From: DASSUW01 sp963740605
Lineage (GTDB): Bacteria > Actinomycetota > Thermoleophilia > Solirubrobacterales > Solirubrobacteraceae
Direction: 5' to 3'
NCBI GenBank assembly: GCA_963740605.1
Contig: CAVUFC010000022.1
Location: forward strand, 992,001-1,056,000
Length of the DNA stretch: 64,000 nt
Shown here: in pieces, positions 24,649 to 35,100 of the stretch
How positions within the stretch are numbered: position 1 is the first letter of the stretch
How the letters are laid out: each line of letters begins with the position of its first letter
Program-made: the position numbers and the translations under genes
Notes under the pieces: generated by a model
Database searches by the model: none
What the model was told of the DNA's origin: nothing
The model's input: the letters and a program-made list of their open reading frames with translations, nothing else

Positions 24649-25420
24649 CCGATCGCGAACGACTCCTCAACGAGCTCGAGCCGGTCGCGTTCGCGATCGC
24701 CTACCGGATGCTCGGCAGCGTCTCCGAGGCCGAGGACGTGGTGCAGGAAGCGCTGCTGCGGGTGCATCAGGTGCTGGATGACGGCGAGCAGATCGCGTCG
24801 CCGCGAGCGTTCGTCGCCACCGTGACCACCCGGCTGGCGATCAACGAGCTGCGCTCCGCGCGCGCCCGCCGCGAGCGGTGCTGCTCCTGCACGACGTGTT
24901 CGACTACCGGTATCCGGAGATCGCGGCGATCGTCGGCAAGAGCGAGGACAACGTGCGTCAGCTCGGTGCCCGCGCGAGGCGCCACGTCGAGCAGCGCCGC
25001 CCCCGCTTCCAGACGACGAGCGAGCAGCGCGACGACCTGGCACGACGATTCTTCGCCGCCGCCGAGCAGGGCGACCTCGCTGGGCTCCAGGCGCTGCTCG
25101 CCCACGACGTCGAGCTCACCGGCGACGGCGGCGGCAAGGTGCCGGCGACGTCCCTGCGCGGGCGTACCAGCGTCGCGCGCGCGATCATCGCCTGGGTCGG
25201 TCTGGCCGCTCGCCGGACGGGCGCGACGTTGCATCCCGTCGAGGTCAACGGTTGCCCGGGCGCGCTCCATCTCGATGCACGGGATCAGCTGATCGGGGTC
25301 GTGGCGCTCGACTTCGACCGCGGCCAAATCAGCACCATCGACGGCGTCGTCAATCCCGACAAGCTCGCCCACATCGGCCCGGTCGCCGACCTCAGATCGC
25401 TCCTGAGGCCGGCGAGATGA
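24645..25420 (+). pseudogene. SigJ-type ECF sigma factor, internal deletion and frameshift
   Basis: The first 77 codons encode sigma region 2 (FAIAYRMLGSVSEAEDVVQE then RLAINELRSARARRE). At about 24870-24880 the frame switches and continues with LLLHDVFDYRYPEIAAIVGK, the end of sigma region 4, and then a SnoaL-like tail (about 25010-25420). In intact SigJ proteins some 45-60 residues separate these parts (the linker and start of region 4). They are missing here, and the junction GCGAGCGG could be a microhomology. The product cannot be read in one frame, so the gene is probably inactive. It remains coupled to the upstream SDR. Confidence 0.75.
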
Positions 25421-25423
25421 CCG

Positions 25424-27598
25424 TCAGACGGGCGCGCCTGGCCGGGCCTCCGCGGCGACCTCCGGCTCGGCGGCCGCCGCACCGGCCTCGCGACTGAGCT
25501 TCGACGGCCACCAACTCGCATCGCCGACCACGGTGATGATCGCCGGCACGAGCATCGACCGCACGATGAACGTGTCGACGAGCACGCCGAACGCGACGAC
25601 CGTGCCGAGCTCGACGAGCACGGTGATCGGGAGCATCGCCAGCACCGCGAACGTCGCGGCGAGGATGATGCCCGCGCTCGTGATGACCGGGCCGGTCGAC
25701 ACCAGCGCCCGCAACCCACCCCGGACCGTGCCGATCTTGTGCGCCTCCTCGCGCACGCGGTCCATGAGGAAGATGTTGTAGTCCACCCCCAGGGCCACGA
25801 GGAAGATGAAGGCGAAGATCGGGAAGCTCGGGTCGAAGCCGGTCTCGTCCATGACCTGCGTGAAGAACACGAGGCAGACGCCGAGGATCCCGAAGAACGA
25901 CAGGATCACCGAGCCGATCAGGTACAGCGGCGCGACGATCGCCCGCAGCAGCGCGATCAGCGTCAGCAGGATCATGATCAGCACCAGCGGCACGATCAGG
26001 TCGAGGTCGTGCTGCGCCCCGTCGCGGTAGTCACGCTGGATCGCCGACACCCCGCCGACGTAGGCCTTTATCTGTGGGTCGAGCGTGGCGAGCTTGTCCC
26101 GCATCGTCTGCGTCCGGTCGAGCGCCGGGTTGCCGTACGGGTCGTCCTTGAACGCCACCTGGAACACGGCCGCCTTGCCGTCCTCGGACTTGCCGGTCAC
26201 AGCCGTGACGGTCGCGACCTCCGGCACCGACTGCATCGCGCTACGGGCCTTCTCGATGTCAGCGTCGGTGATCGCCCCGTCCTGGCGGTCGATGATCACG
26301 TTCGCCGGGCCGAGCGCGCCCTCGGGGAAGGCGGCCTTCAGCGTGTCGTAGCCGTCGGTGCCCTCGGTGGAGTTGCGGAACGCGCCGAGCACGGTCGCCT
26401 CGCTGCTGTACTGCGTGACGCCGATCGCGCCGATCAGGAACACGATCACGATCGCGCCGATCGTCAGCCACGGGCGGCGGGTGACGCGCCGGCCGTGCCG
26501 CGCCCAGCGCGTGTCGCCGTCCTCGAGCGCCTCGTCGGGCACGTTCGTGGGGTCGTAGGCCGCGCGCTTGCTCGGCCAGAAGCCACGGCGGCCGACGATC
26601 GCGAGCATCGCCGGCAGCAGCGTCAGCGACGCGATCATCACGATCACGATGCCGATCGCGTTCACCGGGCCGACCGTCCGGGTGGATGCGAGCTCGGCGA
26701 CGAGCAGCACGAGCATCGCGAGCGTCACCGTGCCGGCGCTGGCGATGATCGCCGGCCCCACGCGTGGGATCGCGGTCTTGATCGCCTCGTGTTTGTCCTC
26801 GTGGGTGTGGAGCTCCTCCACGTATCTGGCCACGAGCAGCAAGCAGTAGTCGGTGCCCGCGCCGAACATCAGCACCAGCAGCAGCGATGTCGAGATCGAC
26901 GTCACCTGCATCCCCGAGTCGGCGAGGATCTTGATCAGGCCGCTGGCAACGGAGTAGGCGATGATCACGGTGATCAACGGGATGAACGCCAGCACCGGCG
27001 ACCGGTAGATCAGCAGCAGGATCGCGAGCACGAGCAGGCCGGTGACGAGCAGCAGCGCGACGTCGGCGGACTCGAAGCCGTGCCGCAGATCGGTCTCCAG
27101 CGCGGCTGGGCCGGTGACCTGCGCGGTCAACCCGTCCCCTCCGTTGGCGATGTTGCGGACGTTGTCGGTGACGTCGTTGATCGCCTGTTGCGTCGTCGCG
27201 TTGATCGGGATGACGGTGAACGCGGTCGCGCCGTCCTGGGAGACGAGGCCCTCGGGCGCGTCCGAGCTGAACGCCGCCACCGGCGGTAGCACGCCCTTGA
27301 CCTCGCCGATCTTGGTCGCCTGGTCGGCGATCGTCTGCTTGTCGGCATCGGTCAGCCCGCCGGCACGGTGGTAGACGGCCACCGACGACGTGGTCTGGCC
27401 GCCGGGGAAGCGAGTCTCGATGACCTTGTCGGCCACGATCGCGGACGCGTCGTCGGGAAGGAAGCTCGAGATGCGGTCCTCGGTGACGTCGGTGAGCTTG
27501 CCCGGCAGCTGGCTGAGGACCAGCAACAGGAGCCAGAAGCCCACGACGTACCACTTGGCCCGTCGCCCGCCCGCCCACTTGGCGATCGTCCGCAACAT
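25424..27598 (-). CDS. MMPL/RND-family transporter
   Basis: The 724-residue RND-type exporter has about 12 helices with GTDYCLLLVARYVEEL in the first half and GVDYNIFLMDRVREEA in the second. The N-terminus MLRTIAKWAGGRRAKWYVV is typical of this family. It is the last gene of a five-gene operon with a hydrolase and an FAD oxidase, so its cargo may be the modified lipid or sterol-like product. The ATG overlaps the SRPBCC stop by 1 nt (TGATG). Confidence 0.92.
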   Translation of the reverse strand: MLRTIAKWAGGRRAKWYVVGFWLLLLVLSQLPGKLTDVTEDRISSFLPDDASAIVADKVIETRFPGGQTTSSVAVYHRAGGLTDADKQTIADQATKIGEVKGVLPPVAAFSSDAPEGLVSQDGATAFTVIPINATTQQAINDVTDNVRNIANGGDGLTAQVTGPAALETDLRHGFESADVALLLVTGLLVLAILLLIYRSPVLAFIPLITVIIAYSVASGLIKILADSGMQVTSISTSLLLVLMFGAGTDYCLLLVARYVEELHTHEDKHEAIKTAIPRVGPAIIASAGTVTLAMLVLLVAELASTRTVGPVNAIGIVIVMIASLTLLPAMLAIVGRRGFWPSKRAAYDPTNVPDEALEDGDTRWARHGRRVTRRPWLTIGAIVIVFLIGAIGVTQYSSEATVLGAFRNSTEGTDGYDTLKAAFPEGALGPANVIIDRQDGAITDADIEKARSAMQSVPEVATVTAVTGKSEDGKAAVFQVAFKDDPYGNPALDRTQTMRDKLATLDPQIKAYVGGVSAIQRDYRDGAQHDLDLIVPLVLIMILLTLIALLRAIVAPLYLIGSVILSFFGILGVCLVFFTQVMDETGFDPSFPIFAFIFLVALGVDYNIFLMDRVREEAHKIGTVRGGLRALVSTGPVITSAGIILAATFAVLAMLPITVLVELGTVVAFGVLVDTFIVRSMLVPAIITVVGDASWWPSKLSREAGAAAAEPEVAAEARPGAPV

Positions 27599-28038
27599 CA
27601 AACCGTCTCCTCTACGCGCTTCCTCAGCGCTTCGTTGAAGGCGTCGTAACCCCGGTACAGCTGCGCCTCGAGATTCGTGGCGAACATCACCGGGGTCAAC
27701 CAGCCGGTGCACTCCTCCGACATGACGAACAGCACACCCCCGTCACGGGGCTCGATCTGAAAGGCGCGGTCGACGTCGAACACGCCGGGCCGGCCAAGCG
27801 TCGCCAGCCAGCGGAGCTCGCGCCCCGGCTCGACGACGGTCACACGCGGCTTGAAGGCCATCTTCATCCGGTCGAGCTGCAGCCGGATCTTCAGCTGCTC
27901 GCCCGGCTCGAGCGTCCCCGACGCCTCCCGCACGAACGGGTTCCAGCTCGGGAACGAGGCGAAATCGGTCATCTCCGCCCACACGCGATCCGCGGGCGCC
28001 TTGATGACCGTCTCGGTCTTGATCAGGCGGCTGCCCAC
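27598..28038 (-). CDS. SRPBCC (polyketide cyclase-like) protein
   Basis: The 146-residue START-like protein shows TETVIKAPADRVWAEMTDFA, SWNPFVREASG and a C-terminal helix AQLYRGYDAFNEALRKRVEE. The fold encloses a hydrophobic pocket, which fits lipid handling in an operon with a hydrolase and an exporter. GTG at 28038 overlaps the hydrolase gene by 16 nt; no better start lies downstream. Confidence 0.88.
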   Translation of the reverse strand: MGSRLIKTETVIKAPADRVWAEMTDFASFPSWNPFVREASGTLEPGEQLKIRLQLDRMKMAFKPRVTVVEPGRELRWLATLGRPGVFDVDRAFQIEPRDGGVLFVMSEECTGWLTPVMFATNLEAQLYRGYDAFNEALRKRVEETV

Positions 28039-29171
28039 TGGTCGGCGGCCTGCGCCGTCTCCGGTTCGGAGTGACGGCGGATGAACTCCAGCATGCTCGG
28101 GAAGCAGTCGCGGGCGACGTCCTGCCCCATGAACACGTCCTGGTGCCCGTAGCCCGGGTAGATCTTCAGCTCGTGGTGGTCGCAGCCGAGCGCGCGCAGC
28201 CGCTCGTAACAGACGATGTTCGAGTCGGTGAACACATGGTTGGCCTCGCCCGTGGTGAGGAGCACCGGCGTCTCGATCTCACGCGCGTACGCGAAGTAGT
28301 CGTCGGGCAGCGTCGCGTGGTCGGGATTGCCCATGTCGTACTTCACCGGGCGGCTGCCGGCCCGCAGCATCTTGTAGACGTGCCGGTAGTAGTTCATCGA
28401 CGTCGCGCCGTAGAGGTCGCCGCCGCGGCGGTGCGTGACGTCCGCGAGGTTGTCGTGGCTGTACAGCGCCGGCCAGCCGGTTCCCCACATGAGGCTGAGC
28501 ATGTGGCAGGCGGGCACGTCGCACTCGCGGTGGAACAACGACACGCCCTTGGAGAACAGCTTGCCGCGGGTCAGCGACGGGTCGTCGCTCCAGCGCGGGT
28601 TCAGGTTCGGGAACCCGAGCACGTGCTCGACGATCCCGGGCGCGTTGCGCAACTTCATCTTCGACCAGAACGGCACCCGCGGCGTGAGCCCGACGCTGTT
28701 GGCCACGAGGCTGTTCACGCCGGTGACCGCCTTGCCGAAGAGGCTCATCATGAAGGAGACCGAGCCGAGGCAGTGCGCGATCACGTGCAGCCGCTGGTCC
28801 GGCCCGACGTGCTCCCGGACGATGTCGATCGCGGGCGGGTAGTCGTACAGCGCGATGTCGTCGAACGTGTACCGGTGCGGGAACAGGTTGTACTGGTGCC
28901 GGTTGGACATCCGCATGTCCAGGCACCACACGTCCGTGTAGCCGTTGTCCAACAGGTAGCTGACGAGGTTGTAGTGCTCGGGCATGATGAACATGTCCGT
29001 CGACGTCGTCAGGCCGTGGACGATCATGATCGTGTCGCGCACCGGCTTGTCCGGGTCACGGCGGAACCGGAGCATGCTGAGCCCGAGCCCGTCTTCGGTC
29101 GTGAAGTGGTGCGTCGTGATCTCGGCGTCGCGGACCCCCTCCAGCGTGTAGAGGGGGATCTCGCGCTTCAT
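28023..29171 (-). CDS. Alpha/beta hydrolase with Cys nucleophile
   Basis: The 382-residue protein has an alpha/beta-hydrolase core: MIVHGLTTSTDMF (oxyanion region), WCLDMRMSN, and elbow IAHCLGS with C134 at the nucleophile position. A late GYGHQDVFMG supplies the His. It shares the Cys box and general design with the hydrolase at 18325 but is otherwise diverged. Such enzymes resemble PHA synthases and the hydrolase module of multidomain cholesterol oxidases; esterase or acyltransferase activity is inferred. No signal peptide. The start overlaps the FAD-oxidase stop (ATGA). Confidence 0.85.
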   Translation of the reverse strand: MKREIPLYTLEGVRDAEITTHHFTTEDGLGLSMLRFRRDPDKPVRDTIMIVHGLTTSTDMFIMPEHYNLVSYLLDNGYTDVWCLDMRMSNRHQYNLFPHRYTFDDIALYDYPPAIDIVREHVGPDQRLHVIAHCLGSVSFMMSLFGKAVTGVNSLVANSVGLTPRVPFWSKMKLRNAPGIVEHVLGFPNLNPRWSDDPSLTRGKLFSKGVSLFHRECDVPACHMLSLMWGTGWPALYSHDNLADVTHRRGGDLYGATSMNYYRHVYKMLRAGSRPVKYDMGNPDHATLPDDYFAYAREIETPVLLTTGEANHVFTDSNIVCYERLRALGCDHHELKIYPGYGHQDVFMGQDVARDCFPSMLEFIRRHSEPETAQAADQWAAA

Positions 29172-30646
29172 GACGTGGTCTCCACCGGCTTCTTCTCACC
29201 GGCGGGCAGCTTCCCGGATCCGTTGCCGGCGGCGCGGCGCCGCTCGGCGTGACGCGCGTTTGGGTCGACCTTCGCGCGCTTGTCCGGGTCCTTGGTCGTG
29301 CGCGTGTGCATGTACTTGTAGGCGTTGCTCTCGATCACGATGTCGTCGAACTTCTCGACGATCTCGTCGAGCAGCTCAGGCGTCATGCGGTCGGGGTGCA
29401 CGCCCACGTAGAACATGAGCTCACAGAAGCGGTCCTGGCCGTCACGCGCCAGGTAGTCGGAGCGGATGCTCTTGACGTAGACCGACAGGAACGTGAAGCA
29501 GCCGTGCGAGTCGCGGTAGCCGTCCATCAGCTCCCAGCAGCTGCGGAAGAGCTGTTCGTAGCGGTCGAGCGGGCCGAGCACGATCAGCATCCGCGTCGGG
29601 TCGCCGACCGTCGAGTCGAGCACCTTGTCGGTGAAGAACTCGATGTTCTTGATCGACGCGAACTTCGGGCTGAGCATGACGCCGCCCATGCCGACGTACT
29701 TGAGCGCCATGTCGAGCTTCTCGGGCAGGTTGCCGGCGACGCGGCCGATGCCGTGAAGCACGCCGTACGAGCCGGTGTTGCGCGCCTTGCGGATCGAGGT
29801 CTGCGACGTCTCCTTGTACGCGGAGAACTGGCCGAGGCCGAGCTTCTTGCCGCCGCCGAGCTTGAACTCGACCCAGACGCCGCGCTCCATCATCACGTCG
29901 CCCGGCTCTTCGATGATCGGCTTGGTGCCCGCGATGAAGTCGTCCATCGAGCGGTAGTGGTCCTGGTGGTTCTCCCAGATCGTGGAGTACTTGTCGATCT
30001 GGATCAGACGCAGCGTCACCTCGGTGATGACGCCGTGGCGGCCGAGGCCGGCGAGCAGGCTGTAGTAGTCCTCGGAGTTCTCGGTCGGGCTGCAGCGCTT
30101 GATCTCGCCGTCCCAGTCGACGAACTGCATCGCCAGCACGTTGTCGATGAACATGCCGAAGCGGTGCGAGGCGGGGCTGATGCCGCCGACCGAGGCGAAG
30201 CCGCCGACCGTGATGTCGCGGTGGTCGCCGATCACCGGCAGGCCGAGGCCGAGCGGGGCGAGGTGGTCGTCGATCAGCGCGCTGATCGCGCCGCCCTGGA
30301 CCGTGGCCGTGAGGCCCTCCTCGTCGACATCGAGGATCTGGTCCATGCCCTGCATCAGCAGGACGGCGCCGCCCTCGGCGAGCACGAGGTCGTTGCTCGA
30401 GTGCCCCTTACTGCGGACCTTGAGCTCCTGCCCGAGCGTCTTGCACTCGTTGACCGCCTTTGCCACGTCCTCGGGCGTGCGCGGCATGTAGACCTTGAGC
30501 GGGAACTTCGGCCCGATCTTGGGGTTGCCGATCCGCTCCCAGTCGTAGCCGAGGCTGTCGAGGCTGTCGTGCGAGAACGTCTCATGGCTCTCGATCTTGC
30601 CGCGCCAGGACTTCGACGCGACCTTGATCTCGCGCTTGTCGGACAT
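29168..30646 (-). CDS. FAD-binding oxidoreductase (VAO/PCMH type)
   Basis: The 492-residue protein has an N-terminal PCMH FAD domain (about residues 50-220): VYMPRTPEDVAKAVNECKTL, KVRSKGHSSND, then ITVGGFASVGGISPASHRFG. The His in KGHSS sits where some members bind FAD covalently. The C-terminal half is less conserved and ends in a charged KRAKVDPNARHAERRRA tail. Related enzymes include sterol C24 reductase-like and sugar or aryl-alcohol oxidases, so a sterol-like substrate is plausible. It abuts the membrane protein upstream with no gap. Confidence 0.87.
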   Translation of the reverse strand: MSDKREIKVASKSWRGKIESHETFSHDSLDSLGYDWERIGNPKIGPKFPLKVYMPRTPEDVAKAVNECKTLGQELKVRSKGHSSNDLVLAEGGAVLLMQGMDQILDVDEEGLTATVQGGAISALIDDHLAPLGLGLPVIGDHRDITVGGFASVGGISPASHRFGMFIDNVLAMQFVDWDGEIKRCSPTENSEDYYSLLAGLGRHGVITEVTLRLIQIDKYSTIWENHQDHYRSMDDFIAGTKPIIEEPGDVMMERGVWVEFKLGGGKKLGLGQFSAYKETSQTSIRKARNTGSYGVLHGIGRVAGNLPEKLDMALKYVGMGGVMLSPKFASIKNIEFFTDKVLDSTVGDPTRMLIVLGPLDRYEQLFRSCWELMDGYRDSHGCFTFLSVYVKSIRSDYLARDGQDRFCELMFYVGVHPDRMTPELLDEIVEKFDDIVIESNAYKYMHTRTTKDPDKRAKVDPNARHAERRRAAGNGSGKLPAGEKKPVETTS

Positions 30647-31912
30647 CTAGACGTGGACTCCCTCGGGTTCGGCGACGATGGTTGCCGGCACTGGTTCAGG
30701 TGGGACCTGCTCGACGACGGGGCCTGAGAACGGGGCGAAGATCGCCAGCGACAGCGCGTAGCCGATGCCGGCTGAGATGACGAGCACGCCGGTCCACACC
30801 GTCGTGTGCCAGCCGAGGCCGCCCTCGAACAGCGCGATGCAAAGGAAGAACAGCGCCCACAGGATCGGCGGGATGGCGGCCGCGATCACGCGGATGCGCC
30901 CCACCCGCGTCGGGGCGTCGACGGCGTCGTAGCGCCTGAACAGCAGGTCGCCGGCGACGCCCGCGAGGATCAGCGCCGGAGCCAACTTCCACTGCCGGTA
31001 CTCGCTGAGCAGCGGGAACAGCAGCGCGAGCCAGGTGAACATGATCGTCAGCGTCCCGAACGGCAGCCGCCAGCGACGCCGCATAGTCAGCACCGCACCG
31101 AGCAGCACGGCCGTCATCAGGTACATGCCGGCGGCCGTGTAGTGCGTCGTGTAGAAGTAGTACGGGAACGCGTTATCGCCGTAGTGCGTGATCGCCTTGG
31201 CGAGCCCCTCGATGTGATGCGCCTTGTCGCCGGGCGCGAACGCGTCGTTGAAGTGCGCGATGTCGTTCTGGAACGCCTTGGTCGTGGAGACGCCGGAGTA
31301 GAACGGCAGGAGCTGATGCATGACGAACAGCATCACGCCGGCCACTGAGCTCATCGAGAACACGGTCGGCAGGTACTCGCGCAGCGAAGGCGCGGTGCCA
31401 CGCCGCTGCCAGGCGGCTGCCGCGGGGATGGCGGCGAGCATCGCGCCGGCGAGGAAGAGGCCCAGATGGGGCGGGCTGTAGACCGAGTCGACCTGGTTCT
31501 CGAAGCCGTAGATGCTGTGCCATGTGAAGTCGGCCGGGCCGGCGATCGCCGCCAGCGGCAGCGCCAGGAAGGCCAGGCCGTAGCCGCGCGGCACGGCGGA
31601 CCAGTCGAGGTCGTCGAGGCCCTTCTGGTAGCGCAGCAGGACGATCGCGATCCACACGCCGGTGGCGGTCAGCCCGCTGTACATCAGGATGTGCGCGGCC
31701 GACCAGAAGTTATCGATGCCGGTGAGGTTGTTGTGCCGCCAGCCGTCCATGAACAGCGCGAACAGCGTGAAGCCGGCGAGGACGATCATCACGCCGTCCT
31801 CGGAGACCGTGCTGTTCGGCCGCGCCCCACCGCTGATCTTCACGCTGGGAAGCCAGCTGACAAGGCTGTATGTCTTGCCGGTGTCCCCGGTTGTTTTGAT
31901 CGCTTGGCCCAC
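30647..31912 (-). CDS. Polytopic membrane protein
   Basis: The protein (about 421 residues from the chosen start) has roughly 10 hydrophobic helices and a short C-terminal Pro/Glu tail. His- and aromatic-rich loops (FTWHSIYGFENQVDSVYSPP; YYFYTTHYTAAGMY) could hold a cofactor or metal, but I do not recognise the family. GTG at 31912 has AGAGGA 8 nt upstream and was preferred to an ATG 21 codons earlier. It is the first gene of the operon with the FAD oxidase, hydrolase, SRPBCC protein and MMPL exporter. Confidence 0.8.
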   Translation of the reverse strand: MGQAIKTTGDTGKTYSLVSWLPSVKISGGARPNSTVSEDGVMIVLAGFTLFALFMDGWRHNNLTGIDNFWSAAHILMYSGLTATGVWIAIVLLRYQKGLDDLDWSAVPRGYGLAFLALPLAAIAGPADFTWHSIYGFENQVDSVYSPPHLGLFLAGAMLAAIPAAAAWQRRGTAPSLREYLPTVFSMSSVAGVMLFVMHQLLPFYSGVSTTKAFQNDIAHFNDAFAPGDKAHHIEGLAKAITHYGDNAFPYYFYTTHYTAAGMYLMTAVLLGAVLTMRRRWRLPFGTLTIMFTWLALLFPLLSEYRQWKLAPALILAGVAGDLLFRRYDAVDAPTRVGRIRVIAAAIPPILWALFFLCIALFEGGLGWHTTVWTGVLVISAGIGYALSLAIFAPFSGPVVEQVPPEPVPATIVAEPEGVHV

Positions 31913-32194
31913 GCCCGTAGTCCTCTCGTCTGGTTCCGCCGAGTTCCCGCAGGCAACCGTAAACGTCCTGGACATACACAGGCAAGAGGCTGACCTGGCC
32001 AGTCGGCGGGTGTACTAGCCGAGTTTCCAGTCCTAATCGGGGATGACTACCGACCGTCCTGCAGGCTGACGACAGCCGGGACTGGCGCTGGAACGCTCCC
32101 GAGGTGCGATTCCTCGCCATATTCCTAGTCACCGCGATGACCATAACCGGATCGGGTCGCAGCGGATCAGCAGGTCGATCGCCTCGGCGGCGGC

Positions 32195-35100
32195 TCAGGT
32201 GGCGGTGTGCGGATCGGGCACGTCTCGGTCCGGCCCGTCCGCGCCGGTCACAGCGCTCGGGTCCGCGTCCGCGGCCACCGCGGAGTCTACGCCGTTGCTC
32301 TGCGATTCGTCCGGGGCCTGGGTCCGGGTCACTACCGGCTCCGCGTCAGCGCCGGCGGTGCCGTCGCCCGAGGCCGTCTCACTATCCGCTAGCGACCACA
32401 GCTTGATCTTGGCCTTGCGGCCCCGGACCTCGAACTCGCCCACCGCGGCGAGATCGTCGGCCGGGGTCTGCAGGGCGTCACGCGTCGAGTCGGCGAGATA
32501 GAGCTGGTACGGCGTGCCCTTGGTCATGCCCTCCAGCCGCGCCGCCGTGTTCGTGGTGTCACCGAGCGCCGTGTACTCGAGGCGGCGCTCGGAGCCCACG
32601 TTGCCGGACATCACCGGCCCCGTGTTGAGGCCGATGCCCATCTTGAAGCCCTGGTGGAGCCCCTCCTCGCGCAGCCAGCCGTTGAAGCCCTCGAGCTTGT
32701 CGAGCATGTCGCGCGCGGCGGCGAGCCCGCGGTCGGCATGGTCCTCCTGCTGCAGCGGCGCGCCGAACACGGCCATGATGCCGTCGCCCATGTACGCGAC
32801 CAGCGTCCCCCCGTGGTCGAGGATCGCCTCGCTCATCGCGGTCAGGTAGCGGTTGAGCGCGTCGATCACCTGCTCCGGCTGCAGCGTCTCGGCGAAGCTG
32901 GTGAAGCCGCGGAGGTCGCTGAACATGACCGTCGCCTCGCCGCGCACGCCACCGAGCCGTACGCCCTCGGCGTCCTGCAGCACCTGGTCGACGACCGACT
33001 CGGGGACGAACCGCGCGAACGCGTCGCGGGTGTTCGCGCGCTCGAAGGCGACGGTGACGCCGTGGATGGCGCCGGTCAGCAGCAGCGCGGCGACGCCGGC
33101 GACGAGCGCGTAGACAACGCTGATGATCACGTCGTTATGGAAGGCGACCTGGGCGCCGACGATGAGCCCGGCGATCGCGACGATGCCGATCGGTACGGCG
33201 ATCACCATCCGCCAGCGGATCGCCGCAAACGGGGCCGCGACACCGAGCAGGACGACGAGCAGCAGATTCGACCCAGCCCGCATCGCTGTGAAGCGGGAAT
33301 CCCTCGAGAGCGGTGAGCACAGCGTTGGCGTGGACCTCCGGCCCAGGCATCGGCACCGAGCCGGTGGTCGACGTCGGTCCGGAGGTCCTGCAGGGCGCTC
33401 GCGGTCGCACCGACAACCACGACCTTGCCCTTCACGTCGGCGGACTTGAAGCGGCCGCGGGCAACGTCGATGAAGCTGATGTAGGGCACCGTGCGCGGCG
33501 GTCCCGCGTAGTCGATCCAGTGGTGCTTCCGGGCCTGGCGCTCGAACCGGATGCCCGAGCTTGATGCTGCGCGGCGGCGACCGCGAACGTGTCGAGGCCA
33601 TCAGCCCTGAGCGACATGCGGCGCGTGACGCCGTCCGGGTCCGGCTGGAAGTTCGACTCCGAGGGCACCGCGCGGCTGTACTTGAGGCCCGCTCCTCCGC
33701 CGAAGATCTGCGTCTTGCCGTTGTCGACGGCCGTCGACGCCATCACCACGTGCGGCGCCCCGGCGCGAACCGCTTCGATCAGCGCGTTGTCGGCATCGGC
33801 GTCCTTGCTCGGCTGCGTGAACTGGACGTCATAGGCGATCACCGCTGCCCCGGCCTTCGTCAGGTTCCGGATTACCTTCGCGTGGAGGCGGCGCGTGAAC
33901 GGGAACACGTTGCCCGCGGCGTTGATCGACGGGTCGTCGATCGCGACGATGGCAACCGAGTCCGGTGTCGGCTGCGTCCCGCGAACGTCGAACCGCATGT
34001 CGACGCTGCTGAGGTCGAGACGTCGCAGCGCGTGCGTCGCCATCAGCCCGAGGCTGCCGAGCGCGCAGAAGAACGCCGCGCCAAGGAGGAGAACCGTGCG
34101 GAGGCGACGAGTCCGGCGGTTGCCGGTGCCCGGGCTGAGACGGTCGAGTAGGCGGTTCAGCCTCGCGCTCGGCTTCTTCGCTCCAGCAGCGAGCACTATG
34201 AGGCCGCTGGCGGCCGCGGCGACCAGCGCAGGTACGACGGTGATCACAGTGCCGTTGTTGAACGCCAACTGCGCGCCGACCACGAACAGCGCCGTCGCAG
34301 CGGCGACAGCGCCCAGCCCGGCGGCGACACCAAAGCGCCAGGCCACGAGTGGGCCGACGAAGCCGAGCGCGACGACGAGCGCGACGTCGAGCCAGCCTGA
34401 TGCGTCGCGGAGCGGGAACCCGTCCAGGGCGGTCGCGGTCCACGCCGCGTGGAGGTCGGGCGCCGCCATTGCGTCGTCCAGCGCGGTGCGGTGCAGGTCC
34501 TGGAGAGCGCGCGCCGTCGCGCCGACGAAGACGATCTTGCCGCGGACTGCCCCGGGGTCAAAGGCGCCGTTCTCGACGTCGACCATGCTGAGCCTGGGAG
34601 GCGCCCCGGGGAAATCGGTCCAGGCTCCTGGCGGCTGCGTGACGGGATGCCCGAGCTTCTTCGCCGCAACCACGCGCGCGAAGCTGTCGAGGCCGTTGTG
34701 CGTCGAAGGAGGCATGTGACGCGCCACACCGTCTTCGTCTGCGCGGTAGCTGCTCCAGCCGGGGGTGCCACGACTGAACTTCAGTCCCTCGGCTCCGCCG
34801 AAGATCGCTGTCTTGCCGCCCGGCTCTACCGCGGTTGTCGCCAGCACCACCCGCGGCGCTGCGGCGCGCACGGCGGTGATCAGGGCGTTGTCAGCTCCGG
34901 CGTCGCGTGATTGCTGCGTGAACTGGACGTCGTAGGCGATCACGGCAGCGCCAGCAGCTTTCAGCTGGCGTGTGACACGGGCGTAATGGCGGCGATTGAA
35001 CGGAAACTGGCCATCCTCATTGAGCGTCTTGTCGTCGATCGCCACGACCACCATGTCGTTCCGCGGCGACTGGTCGCCGCGACCGTGGTAGCGCGCGTCG

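Noticed and set aside
24645..25420. Programmed frameshift in the sigma factor gene
   Set aside because: A coding segment of 45-60 residues is missing at the junction, and no slippery heptamer is seen, so deletion explains it better.
32207..32392. Plus-strand frame reading like a secreted beta-sandwich tail (VSVRPVRAGHSARVRV), with a signal-like stretch in another frame at 32104
   Set aside because: It lies opposite the Asp/Ala-rich tail of the cyclase gene, has no start or signal in the same frame, and could be produced by that codon bias. I could not separate the two, so I kept the cyclase.
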